This document shows, piece after piece, positions 1 to 7,610 of a stretch of 64,000 bases of DNA. The stretch is taken from the NCBI RefSeq assembly GCF_900182565.1, contig NZ_FXTI01000005.1, forward strand, positions 124,001 through 188,000, read 5' to 3'. The position numbers and the translations under genes are program-made. The notes below the pieces were generated by a model, which was not told where the DNA came from, searched no databases, and saw only the letters and a program-made list of their open reading frames with translations. Source of the DNA: Melghirimyces algeriensis. GTDB lineage: Bacteria; Bacillota; Bacilli; Thermoactinomycetales; DSM-45169. The number at the start of each line of letters is the position of its first letter. Within the stretch, counting starts at the first letter, position 1.

Positions 1-622
1 GAGCTTCATTCAAGGGTCGCGGATAAAAACGTTGCGGATCAAATCCATTGTATATCGTGACCGCCTCCACCCCGGCCACAATCTGTTGAGCATCCCGTTT
101 CAAACGTTGACTGACTGTTACTACATGATCCAAAGTGCGCAAGGCAGACTCTGTTCGAGCGAAGACACCCCGACTCCGGAATGGATAGATCCGTATATCG
201 GAGCCGTGAATGGTGCTTACCACCGGAACCTGAAACGTTTTTTTCAGTAGGCTTCCGGCATATCCATCCGGGTAAATGGTATGACAATGAATAAGGTCAA
301 AGGGAAAACATTCCCTCAGTTTTTCCAGTTTTTCATGCAGTGACTGAAAATAAAGGTATCCATAAGCTTGAAAAAAGAGTCCTCCAGGAAACATCCAGGT
401 GGGAACATAGCGAATCGGAATGCCATCCATCGTAGCGACTTTGGGAAACCGACGAAATGATCTCCATTTCGGGTAAAACGGAAATCGCGGGATCGGTGAG
501 ACAACTTGACAATTCACTTCCAACGCTTTTAATGCTTTCACCTGATTGTGCACAAAAATTCCGGACATTGGGTTCGCAGGGTTTGGATACATATGTGAAA
601 TAACCAGTATATTGAGACTCAT
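1..622 (-). CDS. Glycosyltransferase family 4 (GT-B fold), N-terminal part, cut by window edge
   Basis: Reading the minus strand from the ATG at 622 gives an open frame of 207 codons that runs off the left edge. It begins MSLNILVISHMYPNPANPMS, followed by SGIFVHNQVKAL, DLIHCHTIYPDGYAG, VPVVSTIHGSDIR and VTVSQRLKRD. This is the acceptor-binding half of a GT4 glycosyltransferase, in which the N-terminal Rossmann domain binds the acceptor and the missing C-terminal half would hold the EX7E nucleotide-sugar site. It lies 49 bases downstream of wecB on the same strand, so a role in making an N-acetylhexosamine-containing surface polymer is likely. The exact sugar and acceptor cannot be told. Confidence 0.85.
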   Translation of the reverse strand, partial: MSLNILVISHMYPNPANPMSGIFVHNQVKALKALEVNCQVVSPIPRFPFYPKWRSFRRFPKVATMDGIPIRYVPTWMFPGGLFFQAYGYLYFQSLHEKLEKLRECFPFDLIHCHTIYPDGYAGSLLKKTFQVPVVSTIHGSDIRIYPFRSRGVFARTESALRTLDHVVTVSQRLKRDAQQIVAGVEAVTIYNGFDPQRFYPRPLNEA

Positions 623-671
623 GATGTTAAACGCTCTTCCCTTCTGGCACAGGAACCTCCATCTTTGTGGT

Positions 672-1736
672 TCACTGTGGTTTAATGAGATGTTTCACAA
701 TACGTTGTGATGCATTTCCCTCCCCAAAGATCGGTTTTACATTAGAAAAATCTACCTGGAAATGTTCCGCATGTTGGACGATTTTCCTTTTATCTGATCC
801 AACCAAGATATTGGCCTTTTGTTCAATGGTTTCCGTCCACTCTGTTTCATCACGCATGGTAATACAAGGAACATTCAGTAAAAACGCTTCTTTTTGAACG
901 CCTCCCGAATCTGTCAGAATTTTGGATGCATTGGCTTCCAACTGAATCATATCAAGATAACCGACTGGCTCAATCACTTTTAAACGGGGATTGGTAAATG
1001 ACAAGCCAGACTGCTTGATTTTATTTCGAGTTCGGGGGTGAAGCGGCAATACAGCCGGTTTGGAAAGATGATTTAAGGCAGAAACGATGTTTTCTAGGCG
1101 GTGATCCACATCGGTGTTTTCTGCACGATGAAAGGTGACCAACAGGTATTCTTTCGGCTTGATTTCCAACCGTTCCAAAATGTTGGAATGATCCAAGGCA
1201 AGTTTCCGGTTGAATTGTAAAGCATCTGCCATGACATCACCCACATTGTACACTCCCCGTGTTATTCCCTCCGAAGATAAATGCTGTACAGCTGTTGTGG
1301 TTGGACAAAACAGGAGTGTGGATAGTTGATCCGTCAACACTCGGTTAATCTCTTCAGGCATCCGACGATTGAAGCTGCGCAAGCCCGCCTCCACATGAGC
1401 AATCGGAAGATGCATTTTGGATGCTGCCAATGCACCAGCCAGGGTACTGTTGGTATCTCCGTAAACCAATACCCAATCCGGTTTTTCCGTCAACAGGACA
1501 CGTTCCACTTCACTCAACATCTCACCTGTTTGAGCTCCATGGGATTTGGAACCAATCCCTAGGTGATAATCGGGATGCGGAATGTTCAATTCCTTAAAAA
1601 AAATATGAGACATGGATGTATCATAATGTTGACCGGTATGAACCAGAATCTCTTTTCCATAACGACGAAGAGCACGGGATACGGGAGCTGCCTTGATAAA
1701 TTGGGGTCGGGCTCCTACAACGGTTACTACTTTCAT
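672..1736 (-). CDS. wecB: UDP-N-acetylglucosamine 2-epimerase (non-hydrolysing)
   Basis: This 354-residue cytosolic enzyme interconverts UDP-GlcNAc and UDP-ManNAc for wall teichoic acid linkage units or other surface polymers. The start MKVVTVVGARPQFIKAAPV carries the family's N-terminal motif, and GDTNSTLAGALAA, HVEAGLRS, MPEEINR and DSGGVQKEA are the conserved substrate and allosteric-site motifs. The ATG at 1736 is preceded by GGAGGGG with six bases of spacing; an upstream in-frame TTG at 1751 overlaps that site and is unlikely to be used. It is followed by the partial glycosyltransferase. In B. subtilis the homologue mnaA lies elsewhere, so this location is different. The 218 bases upstream hold only the fabZ terminator. 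Confidence 0.95.
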   Translation of the reverse strand: MKVVTVVGARPQFIKAAPVSRALRRYGKEILVHTGQHYDTSMSHIFFKELNIPHPDYHLGIGSKSHGAQTGEMLSEVERVLLTEKPDWVLVYGDTNSTLAGALAASKMHLPIAHVEAGLRSFNRRMPEEINRVLTDQLSTLLFCPTTTAVQHLSSEGITRGVYNVGDVMADALQFNRKLALDHSNILERLEIKPKEYLLVTFHRAENTDVDHRLENIVSALNHLSKPAVLPLHPRTRNKIKQSGLSFTNPRLKVIEPVGYLDMIQLEANASKILTDSGGVQKEAFLLNVPCITMRDETEWTETIEQKANILVGSDKRKIVQHAEHFQVDFSNVKPIFGEGNASQRIVKHLIKPQ

Positions 1737-1886
1737 ATCAATCCCCTCCAAGAATTATTCGTGGGAAATACAAATGAGCCCTTGTAAAAAACGGATAACC
1801 TTTACCCAAGGTTCCAAAATTCACCCCCTTTTAACCAATTCTTTACAAATAAAAAACAAAGCAATCCCTTATTTGATTTTATTTTC

Positions 1887-1924
1887 CAAAAAAATCAAAA
1901 ACAAGCCCTTTCAACCAGGGCTTG
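1887..1924 (-). terminator. Rho-independent terminator after fabZ
   Basis: On the minus strand an 8-bp perfect stem (CAAGCCCT/AGGGCTTG, 1902-1909 with 1917-1924) with a 7-base loop is followed by TTTTGATTTTTTT. It lies 31 bases past the fabZ stop and separates fabZ from wecB. Confidence 0.85.
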
Positions 1925-1954
1925 TTCCAACCAACAATCGGTATCTACATATTT

Positions 1955-2389
1955 TTATTCCTGATCCTGAAAGGCAAACAAAAGTTCAGCTTCTGCAACT
2001 ACCTGATTGTTGACACGGGCCACTCCTTTTCCCCTGCCAAGGGATGAACGCAAACGCAGCATCTCCACTTCCAGGTGCAATATATCGCCTGGCTTCACTT
2101 GCCCTCGAAAACGGCACTTTTCTATACCGGCAAGTAAACCGATTTTCCCCCTGTTTTCTTCCATCCCCAAAACCGCCACAGCTCCCACTTGAGCCAGAGC
2201 TTCAACGATCAGGACACCGGGCATCACAGGATACTGGGGGAAATGTCCTTGAAAAAACGGCTCATTCACCGTCACATTTTTAACGCCCACCGCTTTTTTA
2301 CCCATCTCGCATTCCAAGATTTGATCCACCAATAAAAATGGATATCGGTGGGGAATCACTTTTTGTATTTGTGTGATATCCAGTTTCAT
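1955..2389 (-). CDS. fabZ: 3-hydroxyacyl-[acyl-carrier-protein] dehydratase FabZ
   Basis: This hot-dog dehydratase (144 residues) removes water from 3-hydroxyacyl-ACP in type II fatty acid synthesis. The catalytic His is in QGHFPQYPVMPGVL and the catalytic Glu in the following VEALAQVGA, both on the central helix. The frame is open upstream for 37 more codons, but the ATG at 2389 (MKLDITQIQKVIPHRYPFLL) matches the family start and has AAGGGA five bases ahead. It is monocistronic: its own terminator lies downstream and the malic enzyme gene upstream has one too. In B. subtilis fabZ (ywpB) is also close to spoIIID, so the location is conserved. Confidence 0.96.
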   Translation of the reverse strand: MKLDITQIQKVIPHRYPFLLVDQILECEMGKKAVGVKNVTVNEPFFQGHFPQYPVMPGVLIVEALAQVGAVAVLGMEENRGKIGLLAGIEKCRFRGQVKPGDILHLEVEMLRLRSSLGRGKGVARVNNQVVAEAELLFAFQDQE

Positions 2390-2563
2390 CTGAATCCCTT
2401 CCCTTTTCATGGGTCCATTCGAACCGCAAACTTCAACTTGATTGTAACACAAAGAAAATCTCCCATAAAAAGAACCTTCAAAAAAAAGCTGTACCATCAA
2501 TATGAATCAGGAAATCCTTCTTTGATGTATGAAAGTTATTGTTTGTCATTACAATAAAAATAC

Positions 2564-2615
2564 CCCTCCATATATGGAGGGTTCAAATAAAGGCACCGGG
2601 GATCATCCCTGGTGC
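2564..2615 (-). terminator. Double hairpin terminator after the malic enzyme gene
   Basis: Two palindromes follow the malic enzyme stop. The first met in transcription pairs GCACCAGGG with CCCCGGTGC (2593-2615) and is followed by CTTTATTT. The second is an uninterrupted CCCTCCATATATGGAGGG (2564-2581) followed by GTATTTTTATT. The 2593-2615 hairpin is also followed by TTTTT on the plus strand. Confidence 0.7.
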
Positions 2616-2623
2616 TTTTTATT

Positions 2624-3940
2624 TCACAAATTCCTTTTTGCCTTGGCTTCCACTGCCTGTGAAACCACACTGTGAACACGCGGGTCCAATGGATGTGGAA
2701 CCAATTCCCCTTTTTTGGTGCTGTCTGCAATCGCTTCAGCTGCTGCCACCAGCATATCATGGGTGATCTCTTTCGCCCTGGCATTCAGGGCTCCCCGGAA
2801 AATTCCCGGAAATCCTAAAACATTGTTGACAGAACGACCATCAGCGGCATAAGCGGCTCCCGCCTCAAGCGCTGCTTCCGCCTCAATTTCCGGCTTGGGA
2901 TTAGAAAGAGCAAGAATGATCTGCCCTTTTTTCACCCATTCTTTCTGAATCAACCCCGGAACCCCCGTCGTAGTTACCACGATGTCGGATCGTTCCATCA
3001 GTTCTTCCAGACTGTCAATGGTTTCTCCACCGTAATCTTGCAAATATTTTTTGGCTGCTTCCGATTTATCCGCTCCAATCACCTGACGAACACCATAAGC
3101 CATAAACATCCGACAAATGGCAAGCCCTGCCGCTCCAAGCCCAACTTGGCCCACCACGGCCTCCTTCAGATTGACACCCGTATGCCTTGATGCGGAAATG
3201 ACTGCGGCCAGCGTTACAACAGCGGTACCATGCTGGTCATCATGCATCACCGGGATATCCAATTCTTTCTTCAGCCGCTCTTCCACTTCAAAACAATGGG
3301 GAGATCCAATATCCTCCAACAAGATCCCACCAAATCCGGACGCGATATGTTTTACCGTTTGAACGATGGCATCCGGATCCTTTGTCGACAAAAGGATCGG
3401 AATCCCGCTGATACCCACAAAACGATCAAAAAGAGCCGCCTTTCCTTCCATTACAGGCATACCGGCCAAAGGCCCCACATCGCCCAATCCCAGAATTGCC
3501 GTTCCATCTGTTACAATGGCAACATTATTCCCAATTCCTGTATATAAACGAGCTTTCTCCGGCTCTTTTTGAATCAAACGACACACATCCGCCACACCCG
3601 GAGTATATACCCGGCGCAGATCTGCGAGAGAACGAACATCCAAACGGCTCTTCATATGAATTTTACCACCTTCATGCGCCCGCAACACATCATCGGAGAC
3701 GGCATGAAGATGGATTCCGTTCCCCAGTTGGTTAATCGTATCCAATACTTTATTCAGTTGTTCCTCATGATCACAATGAACGGTGATGTTGCGAATGGTG
3801 GAAGTAGGCCCCACCTGAACCGTTTCAATATCTCCGATATCAACACCGGCTAAACCGATGGCAGAAGCTACTTTCCCCAAGTTTCCAGGAGCAGAAGGGG
3901 TCTCCACCACCAACGCTCTGATAATATTTCTGTCAATCAC
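2624..3940 (-). CDS. NAD(P)-dependent malic enzyme with N-terminal ACT domain
   Basis: The 438-residue enzyme oxidatively decarboxylates L-malate to pyruvate. Residues 1-80 form an ACT-type ligand-binding domain (RALVVETPSAPGNLGKVASA). Residues 95-230 form the malic enzyme N domain, with VYTPGVADVC and the catalytic segment MPVMEGKAALFDRF. Metal ligands are in LLEDIGSPHCFEVE and MHDDQHGTAVV. The C-terminal NAD-binding domain starts at VVGQVGLGAAGLAICRM. It begins with GTG at 3940 behind GGAGGTG. The ACT domain suggests allosteric control by a small ligand, probably an amino acid, but which one is unknown. Cofactor preference cannot be read from sequence alone. It has no operon partner. Confidence 0.93.
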   Translation of the reverse strand: MIDRNIIRALVVETPSAPGNLGKVASAIGLAGVDIGDIETVQVGPTSTIRNITVHCDHEEQLNKVLDTINQLGNGIHLHAVSDDVLRAHEGGKIHMKSRLDVRSLADLRRVYTPGVADVCRLIQKEPEKARLYTGIGNNVAIVTDGTAILGLGDVGPLAGMPVMEGKAALFDRFVGISGIPILLSTKDPDAIVQTVKHIASGFGGILLEDIGSPHCFEVEERLKKELDIPVMHDDQHGTAVVTLAAVISASRHTGVNLKEAVVGQVGLGAAGLAICRMFMAYGVRQVIGADKSEAAKKYLQDYGGETIDSLEELMERSDIVVTTTGVPGLIQKEWVKKGQIILALSNPKPEIEAEAALEAGAAYAADGRSVNNVLGFPGIFRGALNARAKEITHDMLVAAAEAIADSTKKGELVPHPLDPRVHSVVSQAVEAKAKRNL

Positions 3941-4110
3941 AAATGGACACCTCCGACCGACTACACCTTACAAAAGATCGCAAATGGTTTTTGTCTTCCA
4001 GCATTCTTCATGAGTGTCTTCTTCATCTATCCATTAGAGCTTGTATAATCAATGAGCACAATGTGATAAAACATAACAAATAAATGCAATATCAGCCCAA
4101 AAGCCAAAAT

Positions 4111-4153
4111 CAAGAAAGAACCCGCCTCCACCGTCCAGGGATGGGAAGCGGGA
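4111..4153 (-). terminator. Terminator after the EpuA-like gene
   Basis: On the minus strand CCCGCTTCC pairs imperfectly with GGAGGCGGG (4121-4153), and TTCTTTCTTGATTTT follows. It sits directly past the stop at 4160. Confidence 0.75.
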
Positions 4154-4159
4154 ACGGAT

Positions 4160-5077
4160 TTAACCGTAAATCAAATTGTAAATGTGTTCCCACATATCCA
4201 AATCAAATACCTCACCGACGGGATCTTCTCCAATGACACTGTAACCGATTAATATTCCACCGACAAGGGCGGCTACTGCCAACAGAGGAAGCCAAAGAAA
4301 GACGAACATCATCCAACGGGGACGTTTCCGCTTTTTTTCTTCAGACGCTGACTGCTCATCCTCTAGAGGTTCTGTTTTGGAATCGGATGCTGGCTCGTCC
4401 GATGGAGAAAGCTCTTCCACTTCATCGGATGTGATTCCATCAGCTTTTGTCCATTTCAAGACACCAGCCGGCTTGCGATATTCCGATTGGTTTTCTGTAT
4501 CTTCCAGATCTTCGTCTTCCTTCTTCGACCGTTCCACCTCTAGTCTATCTTCATCTTCCTGTTTCGACCCTTCCAAGTTCTGTCCATCTTCAACTTCCTG
4601 TATTTCTTCTGAAGAACCCTTTTCTGCGGAAGAAGTGTTTTCCGGGGTATTCGGATGTTCATCCAGTCTCTCTTGAAGTTGATTACTGATGACTTCCTCG
4701 TGATCCCTTTTTTGTGAAGATACGTCTGTCCGTTCTTTCTGTACTCCTTCATCAGATTCAACTTCCGTCTTATTTCCAACGGGATCTTGCCCTGTAACGG
4801 ATTCAGAAGGATTCTCTTTTCTTTCATCCATATCCGCCGTATCTTCTTGCGCTTCTGTCATAGTAGATTCATTTGTTTCCTCAACCGCCGCTTCGGAAGA
4901 AAAACCCAAACCCTCTTCCTCGTGGGAAAGCGTGGATTTAGGTTCCGGTGTCTTCTTCATCGGTTCGGTTGCGGTATCCGATGTCTCCGACCGGAAATCT
5001 TTCGTTGTACGCAATTCATCTGTTTTTTGTTTTTGTTCCGGTTCACCGTCCCGGATCCGTTTCTTTTCCTGCTGCAT
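4160..5077 (-). CDS. EpuA-family small membrane protein with long acidic N-terminal extension
   Basis: The 305-residue protein has two unlike parts. Residues 1-245 are strongly charged and low in complexity (many Glu, Lys, Ser, Thr, Asp), predicted disordered. Residues 246-305 hold a basic patch (KKRKRPRW), one membrane span and the tail GGILIGYSVIGEDPVGEVFD followed by MWEHIYNLIYG. That tail fits the EpuA family (PF11772), usually under 100 residues and often named, misleadingly, DNA-directed RNA polymerase subunit beta. I infer an N-in, single-span protein with a large cytosolic acidic tail. The start ATG at 5077 has GGAGAGG ahead. Its function is unknown in all relatives I know. It sits alone between spoIIID and the malic enzyme. 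Confidence 0.75.
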   Translation of the reverse strand: MQQEKKRIRDGEPEQKQKTDELRTTKDFRSETSDTATEPMKKTPEPKSTLSHEEEGLGFSSEAAVEETNESTMTEAQEDTADMDERKENPSESVTGQDPVGNKTEVESDEGVQKERTDVSSQKRDHEEVISNQLQERLDEHPNTPENTSSAEKGSSEEIQEVEDGQNLEGSKQEDEDRLEVERSKKEDEDLEDTENQSEYRKPAGVLKWTKADGITSDEVEELSPSDEPASDSKTEPLEDEQSASEEKKRKRPRWMMFVFLWLPLLAVAALVGGILIGYSVIGEDPVGEVFDLDMWEHIYNLIYG

Positions 5078-5403
5078 TGCTATCCTCTCCGAGCAGCCAT
5101 TAGTTTTAGTTAAAAGCCTGTCCTTTCAAAGGCCATACAAGTTATTTATAACCAACCCGAAACAAATCACCCAATGACAAATCCTCCATAGATGTAATAT
5201 ATCGCAATCAGGAAGCGAAGTCTACATTTGTTCAAACCATCTTTTTCAGCAGAAACCAGGCGGAACCTCGCTATTTCCCCCTGGATCTTTTTTGCATGTA
5301 AAACCGGGATCAACCGGATTTTATATGAATATGTATCGGTTTTCAAAACGATCCCGGCAAATTTTCAACCTGATGGCGGACGGGGTGTGCGGACGCAGGG
5401 CGC
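5078..5403. other. Intergenic stretch with a long-stem inverted repeat
   Basis: No convincing gene. CCGGGATC at 5304-5311 pairs with GATCCCGG at 5350-5357 and encloses a smaller AACCG/CGGTT pair. On the minus strand it is followed by TTTTAC, so it may end spoIIID transcription, although it starts some 46 bases past the stop. Confidence 0.4.
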
Positions 5404-5691
5404 TCAGACCTCTGTAGTCTCCATTTTCTTTTCTTTCTGTGGGCGTGTCAGTTTATATTTTACCTTTGTTGCTTCTCCTCCCCGCAGATGGCGAATCGAT
5501 TTATGATACTCCAGGATTTCTTTTACCTGATTCGCCAAATCAGAGTTGATTTCGGGAAGCCGTTCCGTCAAATCTTTATGCACTGTACTCTTGGAAACCC
5601 CAAACTCTTTTGCAATGTTGCGGACCGTGTTTCGGGTTTCCACAAAGTAACGCCCTATTCTGATTGTCCGCTCTTTGATGTAATCATGCAC
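5404..5691 (-). CDS. spoIIID: Sporulation transcription factor SpoIIID
   Basis: A 95-residue helix-turn-helix regulator of the mother-cell (sigma-E) regulon. The protein VHDYIKERTIRIGRYFVETR with the HTH segment VRNIAKEFGVSKSTVHKDLT is nearly identical in pattern to the B. subtilis protein, and so is EILEYHKSIRHLRGGEATK. The start is GTG at 5691, eight bases after GGAGG, which gives the same N-terminus as B. subtilis; the frame stays open further upstream but without similarity. The C-terminal 20 residues (TRPQKEKKMETTEV) are specific to this organism. In B. subtilis mbl follows; here it does not. Confidence 0.97.
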   Translation of the reverse strand: MHDYIKERTIRIGRYFVETRNTVRNIAKEFGVSKSTVHKDLTERLPEINSDLANQVKEILEYHKSIRHLRGGEATKVKYKLTRPQKEKKMETTEV

Positions 5692-5724
5692 TCCCCTCGC
5701 CTCCCTAATCCGAATGTCTGATAC

Positions 5725-5752
5725 ATTATATGAACGGATTGTGGGGTTATTC
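5725..5752 (-). promoter_or_regulatory. spoIIID: Possible sigma-E-type promoter of spoIIID
   Basis: On the minus strand GAATAAC (5746-5752) and CATATAAT (5725-5732) are separated by 13 bases, close to the mother-cell sigma-E pattern, and lie 34 bases before the GTG start. Known biology (spoIIID is sigma-E dependent) supports it. The match is loose. Confidence 0.35.
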
Positions 5753-5799
5753 TCATCTAACAAGCCCTGACGAGCCTGAGAATACAAATTTTATCCAAA

Positions 5800-5827
5800 C
5801 AAAAAAGGCCGCTCCCAAATGGAGCGG
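5800..5827 (-). terminator. Terminator after spoIIQ
   Basis: Perfect 7-bp stem CCGCTCC/GGAGCGG (5809-5827), loop ATTTG, followed on the minus strand by CCTTTTTTG. It is 18 bases past the spoIIQ stop, so spoIIQ and spoIIID are separate units. Confidence 0.88.
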
Positions 5828-5844
5828 AACGACCGACATAGCAT

Positions 5845-6519
5845 TCAATTTTTCAAATAGGATTCGGGGTTTACCGATTTACCATCTTTTCTGACTTCAA
5901 AGTGCAGATGTATCCCCGCTTCTTTCTCAAATTTATTTCGTCCAGCTTCAGCAATTTTGTCACCCTGTTCCACGGTGTCGCCCACTTGGACCCGAGGGTT
6001 GGACAAGCTTTGGTACACTGTGACCAATCCATTCTTATGCTTAAGCTCCACCTGTTTTCCGGTAAGCGGGTTTTCCTCCACCTTGATCACCTTCCCGCTG
6101 ACAGCAGCCAGAACATCAAAGCTTTTGCCGTCTTTACGGGTGAAATCAAGACCGGTATGCGGCCAAAATGTTTTGTCATATTGGACCAACGCAGCCTCTT
6201 TCGATTTTTCTGAACCCGATTCCTCATAATAACCTTTTTGCTGATTTGCTTTGGAATCGGAATTAACCGGCAACTTCATCTGTTCTACCGTTTGATCTGC
6301 CGGTGTGGTTTCCTCCTGCCTCAGCTCTTCCAAGCCGGTATTGGGTTTAGTAACACCCATATCCTGAGCATTTTGATACCACCATACCAGGCTTAGAATG
6401 AGTGCTGCGACTGCCAGGTAGATGGCGGGAAAAAACCACTTCTTCGCCATCAGTCTTTTCCATTTTAAACGCGGAATTTTTTCAACCGAACCCGTCGGTT
6501 TTCGATCTTCTGGTTTCAT
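5845..6519 (-). CDS. spoIIQ: SpoIIQ-like forespore membrane protein with M23 (LytM) domain
   Basis: This 224-residue protein has a basic N-terminus, one membrane span (about residues 28-47), a charged linker and an extracellular M23 domain. SpoIIQ is made in the forespore and pairs with SpoIIIAH to form the engulfment channel. The zinc-ligand motifs are present: H121 and D125 in PHTGLDF, and H206 in GIHLHFEV. The usual YxHL catalytic His is replaced (VYQSL). From memory, B. subtilis SpoIIQ lacks the first His, so this version may still bind metal. The ATG at 6519 is preceded by GAGGTGAT; the open frame continues 15 codons upstream without similarity. Confidence 0.88.
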   Translation of the reverse strand: MKPEDRKPTGSVEKIPRLKWKRLMAKKWFFPAIYLAVAALILSLVWWYQNAQDMGVTKPNTGLEELRQEETTPADQTVEQMKLPVNSDSKANQQKGYYEESGSEKSKEAALVQYDKTFWPHTGLDFTRKDGKSFDVLAAVSGKVIKVEENPLTGKQVELKHKNGLVTVYQSLSNPRVQVGDTVEQGDKIAEAGRNKFEKEAGIHLHFEVRKDGKSVNPESYLKN

Positions 6520-7118
6520 TTTGGTTATCACCTCAAAATCCAGTGTGACCACAAGATCCCTCATTCATACCTTTTTCCATATTTTTCATCTATTAAATAG
6601 TAAGGTTGATGCTTTACCTGACAATCCTCAGGCCATAACCATATCCAAATTGCATCTCCTATAGATGTTCACTGCCAACTGCCCCCATACATACACGGAA
6701 TCAGAAACAAGAACTCTGAGATAGAATAAGTCTGCCCTCCTTGACGGAAGGGCAGACTGAACGGATCGCGTAACTCTATTTTTTTCATCTTCTGATTGTA
6801 AAAGGTCATTTCCAACCCTTGGGCTAAAAATTTGCAATGATAGTCTTTAAATATAGATGCAGGTTCAGGTCGATGTTTTTATGCTTGAACGGACATAACC
6901 CTTAGATATGTTAAATAGTTTACCAGCCGAGAAATCATATATGTCCTCATAGAATCGAGTCTTTACATTGCACTTCTGGTATCACCAAAATTGAATTGCA
7001 ACACAAAAAAACGGATGATTCTTTAGGTTGTTTTGTGATACAAGAATAAAGATGAGACCACATTACGTGTATAAATCGATTCAACCGGATCGAGAGGGAA
7101 GAGCTAAGGGAGAAAACC
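6520..7118. other. Intergenic region between spoIIQ and the biosynthetic operon
   Basis: About 600 bases with no supportable gene. It contains one strong 10-bp hairpin, AGTCTGCCCT/AGGGCAGACT (6729-6738 with 6749-6758), followed on the minus strand by TATTCT, which is a poor T-tract. An open frame at 6628-6837 on the minus strand runs through this hairpin, has no recognisable content and was not called. The spoIIQ promoter must lie here. Confidence 0.5.
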
Positions 7119-7144
7119 AAAAAAAAACCTTCGACAATGGAAGG
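7119..7144 (-). terminator. Terminator of the biosynthetic operon
   Basis: CCTTCCATTGTCGAAGG (7128-7144) forms a short hairpin followed by nine T residues on the minus strand. It is the first clear terminator after the whole 17.0-7.2 kb gene string, which marks the LysR fragment as the last gene. Confidence 0.85.
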
Positions 7145-7197
7145 CTTTCATCCTATTGTATTTTCTCTTTTCATTCTAAGGGGAGAATATTCATGAC

Positions 7198-7461
7198 TTA
7201 AACCGATTCCTTTTTTATATATTGGTTCACTTTTTCAACCTCCATCAAGATGGTTTCAGCATGCTTTTTTAACAGTTTTCCTTCCGGAGTCAGTTGTACC
7301 CCTTTTCGCGTTCGCAATAGCAATTTCTGTCGCATTTCTTCTTCCAGACATTTCATCTGTTTACTCAAAGCCGGTTGGGTGATATGAAGCTGTTTTGCAG
7401 CTTTGGTGAAATTCTTACACTTTACAATCGTTAAAAAGTAACGGAGCTGGTAGATTTCCAT
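7198..7461 (-). CDS. Stand-alone LysR-type DNA-binding domain (no effector domain)
   Basis: Only 87 residues, against about 300 for the family. MEIYQLRYFLTIVKCKNFTK is a textbook LysR N-terminus, and AAKQLHITQPALSKQMKCLE is the helix-turn-helix, followed by LTPEGKLLKKHAETIL, the start of the linker helix. The protein stops at that helix; no effector-binding remnant is visible downstream, where the terminator follows within 60 bases. GGGAGGG is placed correctly for the ATG at 7461. It may be a decayed regulator or a working mini-regulator that dimerises through the linker helix. It lies 149 bases after the aspartokinase, the largest gap in the operon, and the gap contains two GCTTTCAAC direct repeats (7502-7520). 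Confidence 0.8.
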   Translation of the reverse strand: MEIYQLRYFLTIVKCKNFTKAAKQLHITQPALSKQMKCLEEEMRQKLLLRTRKGVQLTPEGKLLKKHAETILMEVEKVNQYIKKESV

Positions 7462-7610
7462 CCTTGTCCCTCCCGCATCTGAAACGCTGTCATTCAGCAA
7501 GCTTTCAACGTGCTTTCAACCTAAATTCTCATTTGTAACTGGGCGGATTTCACACTCCGTTCCACTACTGAGATCGATCAAAACCTGTTGAAACCCGTTC
7601 CTTCCTGTTT

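Noticed and set aside
6628..6837. 69-codon minus-strand frame between spoIIQ and the LysR fragment
   Set aside because: It runs through a 10-bp hairpin, has no ribosome site and no recognisable composition.
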